A model generated the notes under the pieces. The model was not told where the DNA came from, did no database searches, and worked only from the letters and a program-made list of their open reading frames with translations. From positions 1 to 40,748 of IMG/VR virus record IMGVR_UViG_3300044822_000036: 40,748 nucleotides of DNA, one strand, 5' to 3'. Made by a program: the position numbers and the translations under genes. Positions 21,219-28,843 of the stretch are shown one piece after another; the first letter of the stretch is position 1; the number at the start of each line of letters is the position of its first letter. The DNA is from a virus.

Positions 21219-21668
21219 GTGAGCGTGCGGTTCGCGCGCGAGTCGATGGCGGCCGTGCGCGAGGAGATCCTGCCGCTGCTGCACGCGCACTGGGCGGAAG
21301 TGGCGCACTACGCCGACATGCCGCTTAACCCGAACTGGCCGTGGTACGAGGCGTCCGAAGCGGCGGGGCAGCTGCGGATCTTCACCGCTCGGGACGGCGA
21401 GACGCTGATCGGCTATGCGATCTACGTCATCGGCCCGGGGCTCCACTACCGCGATTTCACCTACGCGAATCAGGACATCCTGTTCGTGCTGCCGGAGTAC
21501 CGCCGCGGGTTCACGGGCCGCGAGCTCCTGCGGTTCACGGAGCAGGCACTCCGGGCCGACGGGGTGCATCTGGTGCTGCAGCACGTGAAGGTCGCCCACG
21601 ACTTCGGGCCGCTGCTGCGGCGCGAAGGCTACGAGCCGATCGATACCATCTGGGGAAAGCGGCTGTAA
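21219..21668 (+). CDS. GNAT-family N-acetyltransferase
   Basis: A 149-residue protein from GTG 21219. It follows the GNAT fold: LRIFTARDGETLIGYAIYVI (strand-turn with the 'G-Y' motif), QDILFVLPEYRRGFTGRELLRFTEQALRADGV with the acetyl-CoA-binding R-x-G-x-x-G/R loop (YRRGFTGREL), and LRREGYEPIDTIWGKRL at the end. Such genes are common between terminase and portal in podoviruses. The substrate is unknown; modification of a capsid or host protein is possible. Confidence 0.85.
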   Translation: MSVRFARESMAAVREEILPLLHAHWAEVAHYADMPLNPNWPWYEASEAAGQLRIFTARDGETLIGYAIYVIGPGLHYRDFTYANQDILFVLPEYRRGFTGRELLRFTEQALRADGVHLVLQHVKVAHDFGPLLRREGYEPIDTIWGKRL

Positions 21669-22243
21669 TGGGCGTGACCTTGGGCGCGCTCGGCACCTGG
21701 ATCGCCGGAACGGTCGGGGGCACCAGCGCGGCCGCCGCCGGAGCCGGCGCGGGAGCCGCTGCGGCGGGCGGTACGGCGGCGGGGGCGGCCGCCGCAGGGA
21801 CGGTCGCAGCGGCCACTGCCGATGCCGCTGGGCTCGCCGTGGGCGACGTGGCGCTGGGGGCCGGGGTCGATGCGGGCGCCACGGCGGCGACGGGTGCGTT
21901 GGCGGGAGGTGCGGCGGCGACGGCCGGGCAGGCGGCGGTCGCGACGAGTTCTCTCGGCGCGGGGGCCACCACCACCCTCGGCACGACGCTGAGCGAGGCG
22001 TCGGCGGTCGCGACCGGTGCCTCGGCACTCGCGACGCTCGCGCGCGGCTCCGGAAGCGTCAACGTGCCGCCCATTCCGAACCAGATCGGCAACGATCAGT
22101 CGGTGCAGCAGACCGAGCAGGCGCAGCTCGCGCGCGAGCAGGCGGCCGGGGGCCTCTCGAGCACGACGGGCACGTCGGGCGGCATGGCGGGAGCGATCCT
22201 GAATCCTTCGACCACCAGCAGCCGCTCGCTGCTCGGAGGCTGA
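21668..22243 (+). CDS. Ala/Gly-rich hydrophobic protein
   Basis: A 191-residue protein, ATG 21668 overlapping the previous TAA. Residues 1-140 are almost all Ala/Gly/Thr/Val. The last ~50 (VPPIPNQIGNDQSVQQTEQAQLAREQAAGG) are polar and Gln-rich. It could be a membrane-active or virion-internal protein; low-complexity proteins of this kind precede portals in several podoviruses. No specific function can be assigned. Confidence 0.65.
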   Translation: MGVTLGALGTWIAGTVGGTSAAAAGAGAGAAAAGGTAAGAAAAGTVAAATADAAGLAVGDVALGAGVDAGATAATGALAGGAAATAGQAAVATSSLGAGATTTLGTTLSEASAVATGASALATLARGSGSVNVPPIPNQIGNDQSVQQTEQAQLAREQAAGGLSSTTGTSGGMAGAILNPSTTSSRSLLGG

Positions 22244-22244
22244 C

Positions 22245-24257
22245 GTGGCCGGCACCGGTACCGACCTCAATCCGCTGAACGCTCCGAGCGCGGGCGATCT
22301 CATCGATTCCGCCCCGCCGGTGCGCGACGGGAGCAAGGGCGCGCGGAACGCCGCTCGGGTGCGCGCGGACGGCTACGGCGCGCGGCAGCGCAAAGGCACT
22401 GCGAAGGGCGCCCAGCCGCTCGACACCGACGGCATGACGACGCCGATCGAGCAGCCGCCGAAGACGCGCTACGAGGTGCGGCGCAACTACATGCAGCTCG
22501 ATTGGGAGACCTGGCGCCCGCACTACCTCGACATCAAGAACCTGTTCCTGCCGTACCGCACGCGCTGGCTCGATGACGGTGGCGTGCCGAATCGCGGGAA
22601 CAAGAAGATGCAGTACATCGTCGACAACTGCCCGCTGCTCGCGCTGCGGACGATGTCGGCGGGACTCATGTCGGGCATGACGAGTCCCTCGCGCCCGTGG
22701 TTCCGGCTGCGACCCGATGACGACTCGGTCTACGACGCGCAGGGCGTGGCGGAATGGTGTGAGCAGGCGACCGATGCCTGTCACAAGATCCTCCTCAAAT
22801 CGAACTTCTATCGCGCCATGCCGACGTTCTACTCCGAGATCGGCGCGTTCGGCACCGGAGCGCTCGGGAACTACGAGGTGCCGTTCGATCCCTCCCGCAA
22901 GCACCAGCCCGTGGTGAACTTCATCACCTACACTTGCGGGGAATACCTCTGCAGCCAGAACGATGAGAACGTGGTGGATACGTTCTTTCGCAAGTTCAAG
23001 TGGACGGTGCGGCAGATCGTTGAGAAATTCGTCTCCGACCCCGCCGATCCGGACTGCCCCGACTGGGACAACCTGAGTCCCACGACGATCTCGCTCTGGC
23101 GTTCCCGCAAATGGGAGACGTGGGTCGACATCATTCACGTCATCGAGCCGAACGACCAATGGGAGGCGGGCGCGCTCGGCACGAAGGGCATGCAGTCGCG
23201 CAGCGTCTACTACGAACTCGGGGGCAATCAGGATCAGCTGCTCGGCGTGCTCGGCTATCACAATCGACCGGTGAAGGTCGCGCGCTGGGACACGAATTCG
23301 GATTCGGTCTACGGGCACAGCCCGGCGATGTATTGCTTGGGCGATGCGAAGCAGCTGATGGTGCAGCAGAAGCGAAAGATGCAGGCGATCGACAAGCAGG
23401 TCGAACCGCCGCTGATCGGCGATGCCGCGCTCAAGCGCACGACGGTCTCGCAACTCCCGGGCGACATCACGTGGGTCGAAGTCACGGCCGCGAGCACGCA
23501 CGGGCTGAAACCGCTCTACGAAGTGAAGCCCGAGATGCAGAGCATGCTGCAGGATCTCGATGAGACGCGAAAGCGCATCCGCGCCGGCATGTACGAAGAC
23601 GTGTTCCAGATGATGCGTTCGCTGGACGACACGCTGAAAGCGGGCATCACGGCGACCGAGATCAACGCCCGCAAGCAAGAGCAGCTGCTCGAGCTCGGGC
23701 CGCTCCTCGACCGGCTGAACGGTGAGCTGCTCGAGCCGGTCATCGAGGACGTGTTCGATCTCGCGGTGAAGCGCTCGAAGCTCGCGTGGCAATACCTCGC
23801 GCGGAACATGCCGCTGCCGCCGAACCTCGAGATGTTCCTGCCGCCGCCCCCGCAGGCGCTGCAGGGCGTCAAGCTCAAGATCGACTACATCAGCATCCTC
23901 GCGCAGGCCGTGCGCGTCGCCGAGGTGCAGGGCATCAACCAGATCACGCAGTACGTGCTGCAGCTGGTCGAGGCGAAGCCCGACATCATGGACAAGGTCG
24001 ACTGGGACAAGGCGATCGATATCCTCTCGGAGCGCACCGGTGTCCCGCCCGAGATGATCGTCTCGGATCAGGTGGTCCAGAACATCCGCGCCGCGCGCGC
24101 GAAAGCGCAGCAGGCACAGGCGCAGGCTCAGCAGAAACAGCAGTCGATCCTCGCGGCGAGCCAAGCGGCGAAGAACCTAGGCCAAGCGCCGGTCGGCGGC
24201 AGTAACGCCCTCGATCAGATCATCAACGGCCAGCAGGGCACGCAGCAAGCCGCGTGA
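22245..24257 (+). CDS. Portal / head-tail connector (T7 gp8-like)
   Basis: A 670-residue portal starting at GTG 22245, one base after the previous stop. The first ~75 residues are disordered; then RRNYMQLDWETWRPHYLDIKNLFLPYR and ALRTMSAGLMSGMTSPSRPWFRLRP mark the podovirus head-to-tail connector family. The centre includes the barrel-forming region, and the last 60 residues are Gln/Ala-rich (crown or barrel helix). As a dodecamer it would form the DNA channel, the terminase docking site and the connection to tail protein A. Confidence 0.93.
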   Translation: MAGTGTDLNPLNAPSAGDLIDSAPPVRDGSKGARNAARVRADGYGARQRKGTAKGAQPLDTDGMTTPIEQPPKTRYEVRRNYMQLDWETWRPHYLDIKNLFLPYRTRWLDDGGVPNRGNKKMQYIVDNCPLLALRTMSAGLMSGMTSPSRPWFRLRPDDDSVYDAQGVAEWCEQATDACHKILLKSNFYRAMPTFYSEIGAFGTGALGNYEVPFDPSRKHQPVVNFITYTCGEYLCSQNDENVVDTFFRKFKWTVRQIVEKFVSDPADPDCPDWDNLSPTTISLWRSRKWETWVDIIHVIEPNDQWEAGALGTKGMQSRSVYYELGGNQDQLLGVLGYHNRPVKVARWDTNSDSVYGHSPAMYCLGDAKQLMVQQKRKMQAIDKQVEPPLIGDAALKRTTVSQLPGDITWVEVTAASTHGLKPLYEVKPEMQSMLQDLDETRKRIRAGMYEDVFQMMRSLDDTLKAGITATEINARKQEQLLELGPLLDRLNGELLEPVIEDVFDLAVKRSKLAWQYLARNMPLPPNLEMFLPPPPQALQGVKLKIDYISILAQAVRVAEVQGINQITQYVLQLVEAKPDIMDKVDWDKAIDILSERTGVPPEMIVSDQVVQNIRAARAKAQQAQAQAQQKQQSILAASQAAKNLGQAPVGGSNALDQIINGQQGTQQAA

Positions 24258-24625
24258 GCGAGGACTACGACGAGCTCGACCCGGAGGCGCGGGACCGGAA
24301 ACGCCACGCGGCGCGTCTCATCGAAGCGCTCGACGCCGATGCGCAGCTCGCCCACTTCCGGGATCTGCTGCAGGACGAGCGGGTACGAGATTTGATGTGG
24401 CGCCTGTTGGTCGAATGCGGCATCTACAAATCGACCTATCAGAAGAACTTCGGCGACATGGCCCTGATGGAAGGGCGGCGTCAGATGGGACTGTGGCTGC
24501 TCAACGAGATCTGCGCAGCGGACCCGAATGCGGAAATGCTGATGCGACGGAAGGCGGTCGAGGTGGCGTTCGCGCAGGCGCAGACGGAGCGCTCGACGCG
24601 CCAGCGTCCGAAGCCCCGGACTTGA
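24254..24625 (+). CDS. Bbp19-like head protein
   Basis: A 123-residue protein from GTG 24254 overlapping the portal stop. The core FRDLLQDERVRDLMWRLLVECGIYKSTYQKNFGDMALMEGRRQMGLWLLNEI matches the Bbp19-like family named after Bordetella phage BPP-1. It lies between portal and scaffold as there. Function within the head is not known to me. Its last 125 bases lie opposite the convergent HTH gene. Confidence 0.83.
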   Translation: MSEDYDELDPEARDRKRHAARLIEALDADAQLAHFRDLLQDERVRDLMWRLLVECGIYKSTYQKNFGDMALMEGRRQMGLWLLNEICAADPNAEMLMRRKAVEVAFAQAQTERSTRQRPKPRT

Positions 24626-24785
24626 GCCAGTCCTTCAACGCCTCGCGCGTGAACCAGTAGCGTTTGCCCTTGCGCACTCGGGGCGGTCCGACCCCCGCGC
24701 GCAACCATCCCCGAAGCGTCGGGGCGCTGATCCCCAAGAATTTACAGGCCCCTTCGGCAGACAGGATTTCCGGCGTCCGCGACAT
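24501..24785 (-). CDS. HTH (AlpA/excisionase-like) DNA-binding protein inside the head module
   Basis: A 94-residue protein read against the structural operon. Residues 7-55 (ILSAEGACKFLGISAPTLRGWLRAGVGPPRVRKGKRYWFTREALKDWL) form the MerR/AlpA-like HTH_17 domain. The tail is Ser/Ala/Pro-rich and lies opposite the Bbp19-like gene. ATG 24785 is preceded by AAAGGACACGAA, the Shine-Dalgarno type used by the leftward genes. It may regulate late transcription or be a small selfish or moron gene; there is no integrase for it to act as an excisionase. Confidence 0.8.
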   Translation of the reverse strand: MSRTPEILSAEGACKFLGISAPTLRGWLRAGVGPPRVRKGKRYWFTREALKDWLKSGASDAGASSAPSAPARTPPRPPSVASAFPHSGPLRRSR

Positions 24786-24862
24786 TTCGTGTCCTTTCGT
24801 AATGTTTCGACTCCGAGGCCAATGCTACGGGAACAAGGCGCGCGCGCGATAGGCTCTGCCGC

Positions 24863-25612
24863 GTGACGACGACAGACTCCAGCCCGGCCTCGAGCCAAAC
24901 TTCCAGCCAGCCCGCTGTCCAGGGTACGGTGGCTGCCGCTGCGGTTCCTGCCGCCGCTGCCGCTCCCGGACCTGCCGCCGCCGCCTCGACCTCGACGACT
25001 CCTGCCGTTGCTGCTGCCCCTGCGGCCGCTGCACCGGTTCCTGCCCCGGCTGCGGCACCTGCCGCGGCGGTCCCCGCTGCCCCAGCCGTCGCTGCGACAG
25101 GTGCTGAGCCGAAGCCCGGTGAGCTCCCTGCTGCGGCCACCCCCGAGGTGCCGGAGACCTACACCCTGACGCTGCCCCAGACCGACGCCTTCAAGGGCAT
25201 CGAACTGAATGCAGCCGTCTTGCCTGCGATGCTTCCGGCCTTCAAGGCGGCGAAGCTGACTCAGTCGCAGCTCGACGCCCTCCTGCCCGCCTTCGTGCAG
25301 TTCCAAGCCGCTCAGCCCGCCGCAATGCTGGCGCGCGACATGGAAGTGACGATGAAGGATCCGCAGGTCGGGGGGATGAACTGGGGCAAGACCCAAGGGT
25401 ATGTGAACGATGCGCTCACGGCGTTCACCACTCCGGAGTTCCGTCAGAAGCTCGAGCGGTGGGGGATAGCGAACGACCTGGAGTTTGTGCGCGTCTTCGC
25501 GGCAGTCGGCAAAGCCATGCAGGGCGATGCGCCCGTGCGCGGCCAGCCTACCGCCGCCGAACCGACGACCCGAGCCCAACGTATGTACGGACGGACCTCC
25601 GGACAGACCTGA
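24863..25612 (+). CDS. Scaffold-like capsid assembly protein
   Basis: A 249-residue protein from GTG 24863. Residues 1-85 are an Ala/Pro/Thr low-complexity region. Then EVPETYTLTLPQTDAFKGIELN, helices (LPAMLPAFKAAKLTQSQLDALLPAFVQFQ, MLARDMEVTMKDPQVGGMNWGKT) and a C-terminal TTRAQRMYGRTSGQT. The position directly before the capsid gene and the helical, acidic-to-basic design match podovirus scaffolds, whose C-terminus typically binds the coat. Confidence 0.8.
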   Translation: MTTTDSSPASSQTSSQPAVQGTVAAAAVPAAAAAPGPAAAASTSTTPAVAAAPAAAAPVPAPAAAPAAAVPAAPAVAATGAEPKPGELPAAATPEVPETYTLTLPQTDAFKGIELNAAVLPAMLPAFKAAKLTQSQLDALLPAFVQFQAAQPAAMLARDMEVTMKDPQVGGMNWGKTQGYVNDALTAFTTPEFRQKLERWGIANDLEFVRVFAAVGKAMQGDAPVRGQPTAAEPTTRAQRMYGRTSGQT

Positions 25613-25638
25613 CGCCCTACCCGGGCAGGAGTTGAACG

Positions 25639-26649
25639 ATGGCCACGATTGGCGGGACAGTCTTCACGCTGTCCGACTTTGCGCAGCGTCTCGATCCGGA
25701 TGGATCGATCCCCGACATCGCCGAGCTCCTCAACGAGAAGAACGAGGTGCTGAACGACATGTTGTGGGTCGAGGGCAACCTCCCCACGGGCCTGCGGACC
25801 ACGCAGCGCACGGGCCTGCCCAACGTCGCCTTCCGGCAGCTGAACACCGGCGTCACGCCGAGCAAGAGCACGGTCGGCCAGGTCGATGACGCCTGCTGCA
25901 TCCTTGAGGGCTGGAGCGTCCTCGATGAGAAACTCGCCAAGCTGAACGGCAACGTCGAGGCGCTGCGGCTGTCGGAAGCGAAGCCGTTCCTTGAGGCGAT
26001 GAACCAGCAGTTCGTCCAGACGCTGTTCTACGGCAACACGTCGGTGAACCCGGAGCGCTTCCTTGGCTTCTCGCCGCGGTACGGCGCGATCTCCGGCGCG
26101 ACCAACGCGCAGAACATCCTCTCAGGCGCGGGCGCCTCGAACAACCTGTCGATCTGGCTGATCGGCTGGGGCGAGGACACGATCTGCGGGATCTTCCCGA
26201 AAGGCACCGCCGCGGGCCTCACGCATGAGGATTACGGCCTGCAGACCGTGCAGACGGCGTCGGCCGGCTCGGCGGTCGGACTCACGTCCGGGTTCATGCG
26301 GGCGTATCAGGACCGGTTCGTCTGGGAGCCGGGCCTTGCCGTACGTGACTGGCGGTATGCGGTGCGCATCGCGAACATTCAGGTGAGCTCGCTCGTGAAC
26401 AACAGCTCGCCCGCGAACCTCATCACGCTGATGTCGCGCGCGCTCGACCGTATCCCCTCGCTCAAGGGCTGCATGCCGGTGTGGTACATGAACCGCACGG
26501 CGTACTCGTTCCTGCGCCTGCAGGGCCTCTCGAACAGCACCAACGCGGTGACCGTGCAGCCGGCCCTGAACCAGTTCGAGAACGGGTTCGAGGGCGTGCC
26601 GATCCGGCGCTGCGATCAGCTGCTCAACACCGAAGCCACCATTTCGTAA
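25639..26649 (+). CDS. Major capsid protein (Bbp17-like)
   Basis: A 336-residue coat protein; ATG 25639 with AGGAG upstream. Sequence features familiar from the BPP-1 Bbp17 group: FTLSDFAQRLDPDGSIPDIAELLNEKNEVLNDMLWVEGNLPTG, VDDACCILEGWSVLDEKLAKLNG, FLGFSPRYGAIS, and DRFVWEPGLAVRDWRYAVRIANI. These proteins adopt the HK97-type fold. It is flanked by the scaffold and the cement protein, which supports the call independently. Confidence 0.93.
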   Translation: MATIGGTVFTLSDFAQRLDPDGSIPDIAELLNEKNEVLNDMLWVEGNLPTGLRTTQRTGLPNVAFRQLNTGVTPSKSTVGQVDDACCILEGWSVLDEKLAKLNGNVEALRLSEAKPFLEAMNQQFVQTLFYGNTSVNPERFLGFSPRYGAISGATNAQNILSGAGASNNLSIWLIGWGEDTICGIFPKGTAAGLTHEDYGLQTVQTASAGSAVGLTSGFMRAYQDRFVWEPGLAVRDWRYAVRIANIQVSSLVNNSSPANLITLMSRALDRIPSLKGCMPVWYMNRTAYSFLRLQGLSNSTNAVTVQPALNQFENGFEGVPIRRCDQLLNTEATIS

Positions 26650-26676
26650 GGTCCGTTTCCCCAGGACGCAGGCGAA

Positions 26677-26692
26677 GGTTCCCCCGGGAACC
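26677..26692. repeat. Hairpin between capsid and cement genes
   Basis: GGTTCC and GGAACC arms with a CCCG loop lie in the 79-base gap after the capsid gene. There is no T tract, so it is not a normal intrinsic terminator. It could protect the 3' end of a processed capsid mRNA or partly slow transcription. Confidence 0.45.
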
Positions 26693-26728
26693 GGCTCGCA
26701 GGGCCGATAGGTCTGACAGGAGAGTTCC

Positions 26729-27244
26729 ATGTTCGTTGACAATGAGAATCAGTTCACCACGGGCGGAACGTCCGGTCAGTCCGTCGCGGCCTTTACCGCC
26801 GGCACGACCGCGCTCGGCAACGTGATCGACTCCGGCCCGCTCGGCGGCCAGAACACGCCAAACACCAACGCCGGCCGGGATTTCGGCATGGGTTATCCGG
26901 TGTGGCTGTTCTTCCTCGTCGTGACCGCGATCGCGCAGTCGGCCAACACGACGGACATCCAGCTGGTGAGTTCCGCAGCGGCCACGCTCACTTCGCCGAA
27001 CGTCATGGTCGACCTCACGGGCGGCCCGATCGCGGTGACCGGCAGCAAGCTCGCGACGAGCGGCACGGCGATTCGCATCGAGATGCCGCGCGCCGGGGTG
27101 GGCGGCACCACGGGGTGGCTGCGGTACATCGGCATCAACTTCATCCTCGTGACGACCGGCTACACGGCCGGCGTCGTCAACGCCTTCTTCTCCCGCGACA
27201 TTCAGGACAACCTGCTGTATGTCCCGGGCTTCACGGTGTCCTGA
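26729..27244 (+). CDS. Bbp16-like capsid cement protein
   Basis: A 171-residue protein, ATG 26729 with AGGAGAGTTCC upstream. MFVDNENQFTTG, GMGYPVWLFFLVVTAI and GGTTGWLRYIGINFILVTTGYTAGVVNAFFSRDIQDN match the cement-protein family of BPP-1 (Bbp16), a jelly-roll trimer on the outer capsid surface that stabilises the filled head. The gene follows the capsid gene as expected. Confidence 0.88.
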   Translation: MFVDNENQFTTGGTSGQSVAAFTAGTTALGNVIDSGPLGGQNTPNTNAGRDFGMGYPVWLFFLVVTAIAQSANTTDIQLVSSAAATLTSPNVMVDLTGGPIAVTGSKLATSGTAIRIEMPRAGVGGTTGWLRYIGINFILVTTGYTAGVVNAFFSRDIQDNLLYVPGFTVS

Positions 27245-27480
27245 TGAGCATCCTCAAAGGCGAAACGTCTCACATCCCCGCCGCCCAAGCGGCCTCGGTC
27301 ACGCAGCCCATGGTCCGCGTGCGGCTGCGGTTCCGCTCGATCCTCGAGCCCGGCTGTCGCACGGTCGACGCCGGGCACGAGATGGAGATCCCGCAAGCGC
27401 ACTACGATCCGACGTACCATGAGCTCCTCGGACCGGCCGCTCCGGCGACGGCGGACGAAGTGAAGCTCCTCGACGTCTGA
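27244..27480 (+). CDS. Small head-region protein
   Basis: A 78-residue protein; ATG 27244 overlaps the previous TGA. It is beta-rich in the first half (MVRVRLRFRSILEPGCRTVDAGHEMEIP), then YDPTYHELLGPAA and a short acidic end. Not recognised. Conserved place after the cement gene suggests a minor head role. Confidence 0.62.
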   Translation: MSILKGETSHIPAAQAASVTQPMVRVRLRFRSILEPGCRTVDAGHEMEIPQAHYDPTYHELLGPAAPATADEVKLLDV

Positions 27481-27500
27481 GCCCGCAGGAGGGCCGATCC

Positions 27501-28088
27501 ATGGCTGAGCCCGAGAAGAATCGCCCGCTCAAGTTCAAGGCCCCCTGGCGGGTCGTCGCGACGCAGGCGGGCCTGTACAACCAGTTCTTCATGGAAATCG
27601 GCATGGTGTTCGACCTGCTGACCTATCCGGACGGCACCTACCCCGTTGCCGAGCGGCTCGTCCTGAAAAAGGACGAGACCGGTGCGCCGCTTCCCGGCCA
27701 CGACGGCAATGACCGGTTCATCGCGGCGAACTGGGATTCGACGCCCGTCATCGGCAAGGACGGCATTGCGGTCCACCGCGACTTCGCGCTCGACCTCGGA
27801 GCGCGGGCCATGAAGACCGGCCCGAAGAAGGGCGAGGTGATGCGCGTCGGCTGGATGAAGCGCGTGCCGGAGCGCACGCCGCTCGGGCAATACCCGGTCG
27901 ATGAGAACGGGGTGATTCAAGCCGCGTTCTGGGATCCGCGCGCGCAGCTGCCCCCGACGATGGATGTCGGTTATGCGCCTTGGACGCCCGGCCCGCTCGA
28001 TCGCAAGCGCAACCACGCGCCGATGCTCGCGCACTACCCCAAGCCGGAACCGGAGTTCGACGACGGGCAGGACGAAGAAGCCGCCTGA
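27501..28088 (+). CDS. Head-region protein of unknown function
   Basis: A 195-residue protein; ATG 27501 with AGGAGGGCCGATCC upstream, a strong site. It contains LKFKAPWRVVATQAGLYNQFFMEIGMVFDLLTYPDGTYPV, FDLLTY being typical of small head-tail proteins, then GRAM-like strands and an acidic C-terminus (EFDDGQDEEAA). Not assigned to a family. Expression level suggested by the ribosome site fits a structural component. Confidence 0.65.
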   Translation: MAEPEKNRPLKFKAPWRVVATQAGLYNQFFMEIGMVFDLLTYPDGTYPVAERLVLKKDETGAPLPGHDGNDRFIAANWDSTPVIGKDGIAVHRDFALDLGARAMKTGPKKGEVMRVGWMKRVPERTPLGQYPVDENGVIQAAFWDPRAQLPPTMDVGYAPWTPGPLDRKRNHAPMLAHYPKPEPEFDDGQDEEAA

Positions 28089-28091
28089 GTC

Positions 28092-28454
28092 GTGGGGATC
28101 ACTACTCAGACCACGGATGCCGGAACCGGCCAGCGCGACGGGGTCGTGGTCACTTGGTCCGCCATCCCGAACGGCAATCAGGGCGACCCCCACGGCGGTC
28201 CGTGGTCCTCGCTCTACGCGTACGTCACCGGTACTTTCGGGGCGGCCGGCTCGGTGCGCCTCGAGGGCTCCAACGACGGCACCAACTGGTTCGCGCTCTC
28301 GCCCGCGGCGCTGACGGCGGCCGGGAGTTTCGCGGCGCTGGGGGCGGCCGAGCATCCGAAATACGTGCGGCCGAACGTCACGGCGGGCGATGGCACGACC
28401 GCGCTGAACGTCGTCGCCTTCTTCGGCATCCCGCTCGGCCTCGGAACCCGCTGA
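28092..28454 (+). CDS. Beta-sandwich head/decoration-like protein
   Basis: A 120-residue protein from GTG 28092, three bases after the previous stop. Strands GVVVTWSAIPNGNQG, AYVTGTFGAAGSVRLEGSNDGTNWFAL and KYVRPNVTAGDGTTALNVVAFFG form a small beta sandwich. The 'EGSNDGTNW' turn is common in phage decoration or capsid-stabilising proteins. Role inferred from fold and place. Confidence 0.67.
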   Translation: MGITTQTTDAGTGQRDGVVVTWSAIPNGNQGDPHGGPWSSLYAYVTGTFGAAGSVRLEGSNDGTNWFALSPAALTAAGSFAALGAAEHPKYVRPNVTAGDGTTALNVVAFFGIPLGLGTR

Positions 28455-28822
28455 TGGATCTGGTCGACATGGCCATCAAGGCCCCCATCGCCGAACGGAT
28501 GTATGCCGAGTCGCCGGCCTGCAGTCCTTATCCCTACGGCCTGCGGCTGAATCTCAATGCCGAGCAGCTGGCCGCGCTCGGGATCGAAGGACTGCCCCCG
28601 GCGGGCACGACGATGCACCTCGAGGCCGTCGCGGTCGTCACGCGCTCCTCGACCGAAGACCCGGATGCCGACGGCGACGTGGACTACGTGTGCCTAGAGA
28701 TGCAGGTCACGCAGCTCGCCGTCGAGGAGGGCGAGGGGGGCGAGGACGAGGAAGACGAGCCCGAGACGAAAGTCGATGATCGGGCCGAGCGCATGTACCG
28801 TAAGGGGACCCAACCCGCCTGA
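28454..28822 (+). CDS. Capsid-staple-like protein with two RMY motifs
   Basis: A 122-residue protein; ATG 28454 overlaps the previous TGA. The middle YPYGLRLNLNAEQLAALGIEGLPPAGTTMHLEAVAVVTRSS resembles the small capsid-staple proteins of some phages. An acidic linker (EEGEGGEDEEDEPE) separates it from the C-terminal DRAERMYRKGTQPA. A second copy of the short motif, IAERMYAES, stands at the N-terminus. Such a layout fits a tether joining two capsid sites. Confidence 0.65.
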   Translation: MDLVDMAIKAPIAERMYAESPACSPYPYGLRLNLNAEQLAALGIEGLPPAGTTMHLEAVAVVTRSSTEDPDADGDVDYVCLEMQVTQLAVEEGEGGEDEEDEPETKVDDRAERMYRKGTQPA

Positions 28823-28843
28823 TCCGGGTTGCCGGAGACTGGC

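Noticed and set aside
20130-22028. 632-codon open frame on the minus strand
   Set aside because: Pro/Arg-rich antisense of terminase, GNAT and the Ala/Gly-rich gene.
22059-24164. 701-codon open frame on the minus strand
   Set aside because: It lies opposite the portal and neighbouring genes, is Arg/Leu/His/Asp-rich as expected from the complement of GC-rich codons, and has no domain.
24786-24862. Divergent promoters between the HTH gene and the scaffold gene
   Set aside because: Several TTG- and TA-rich hexamers occur but none pair with 15-19 base spacing on either strand.
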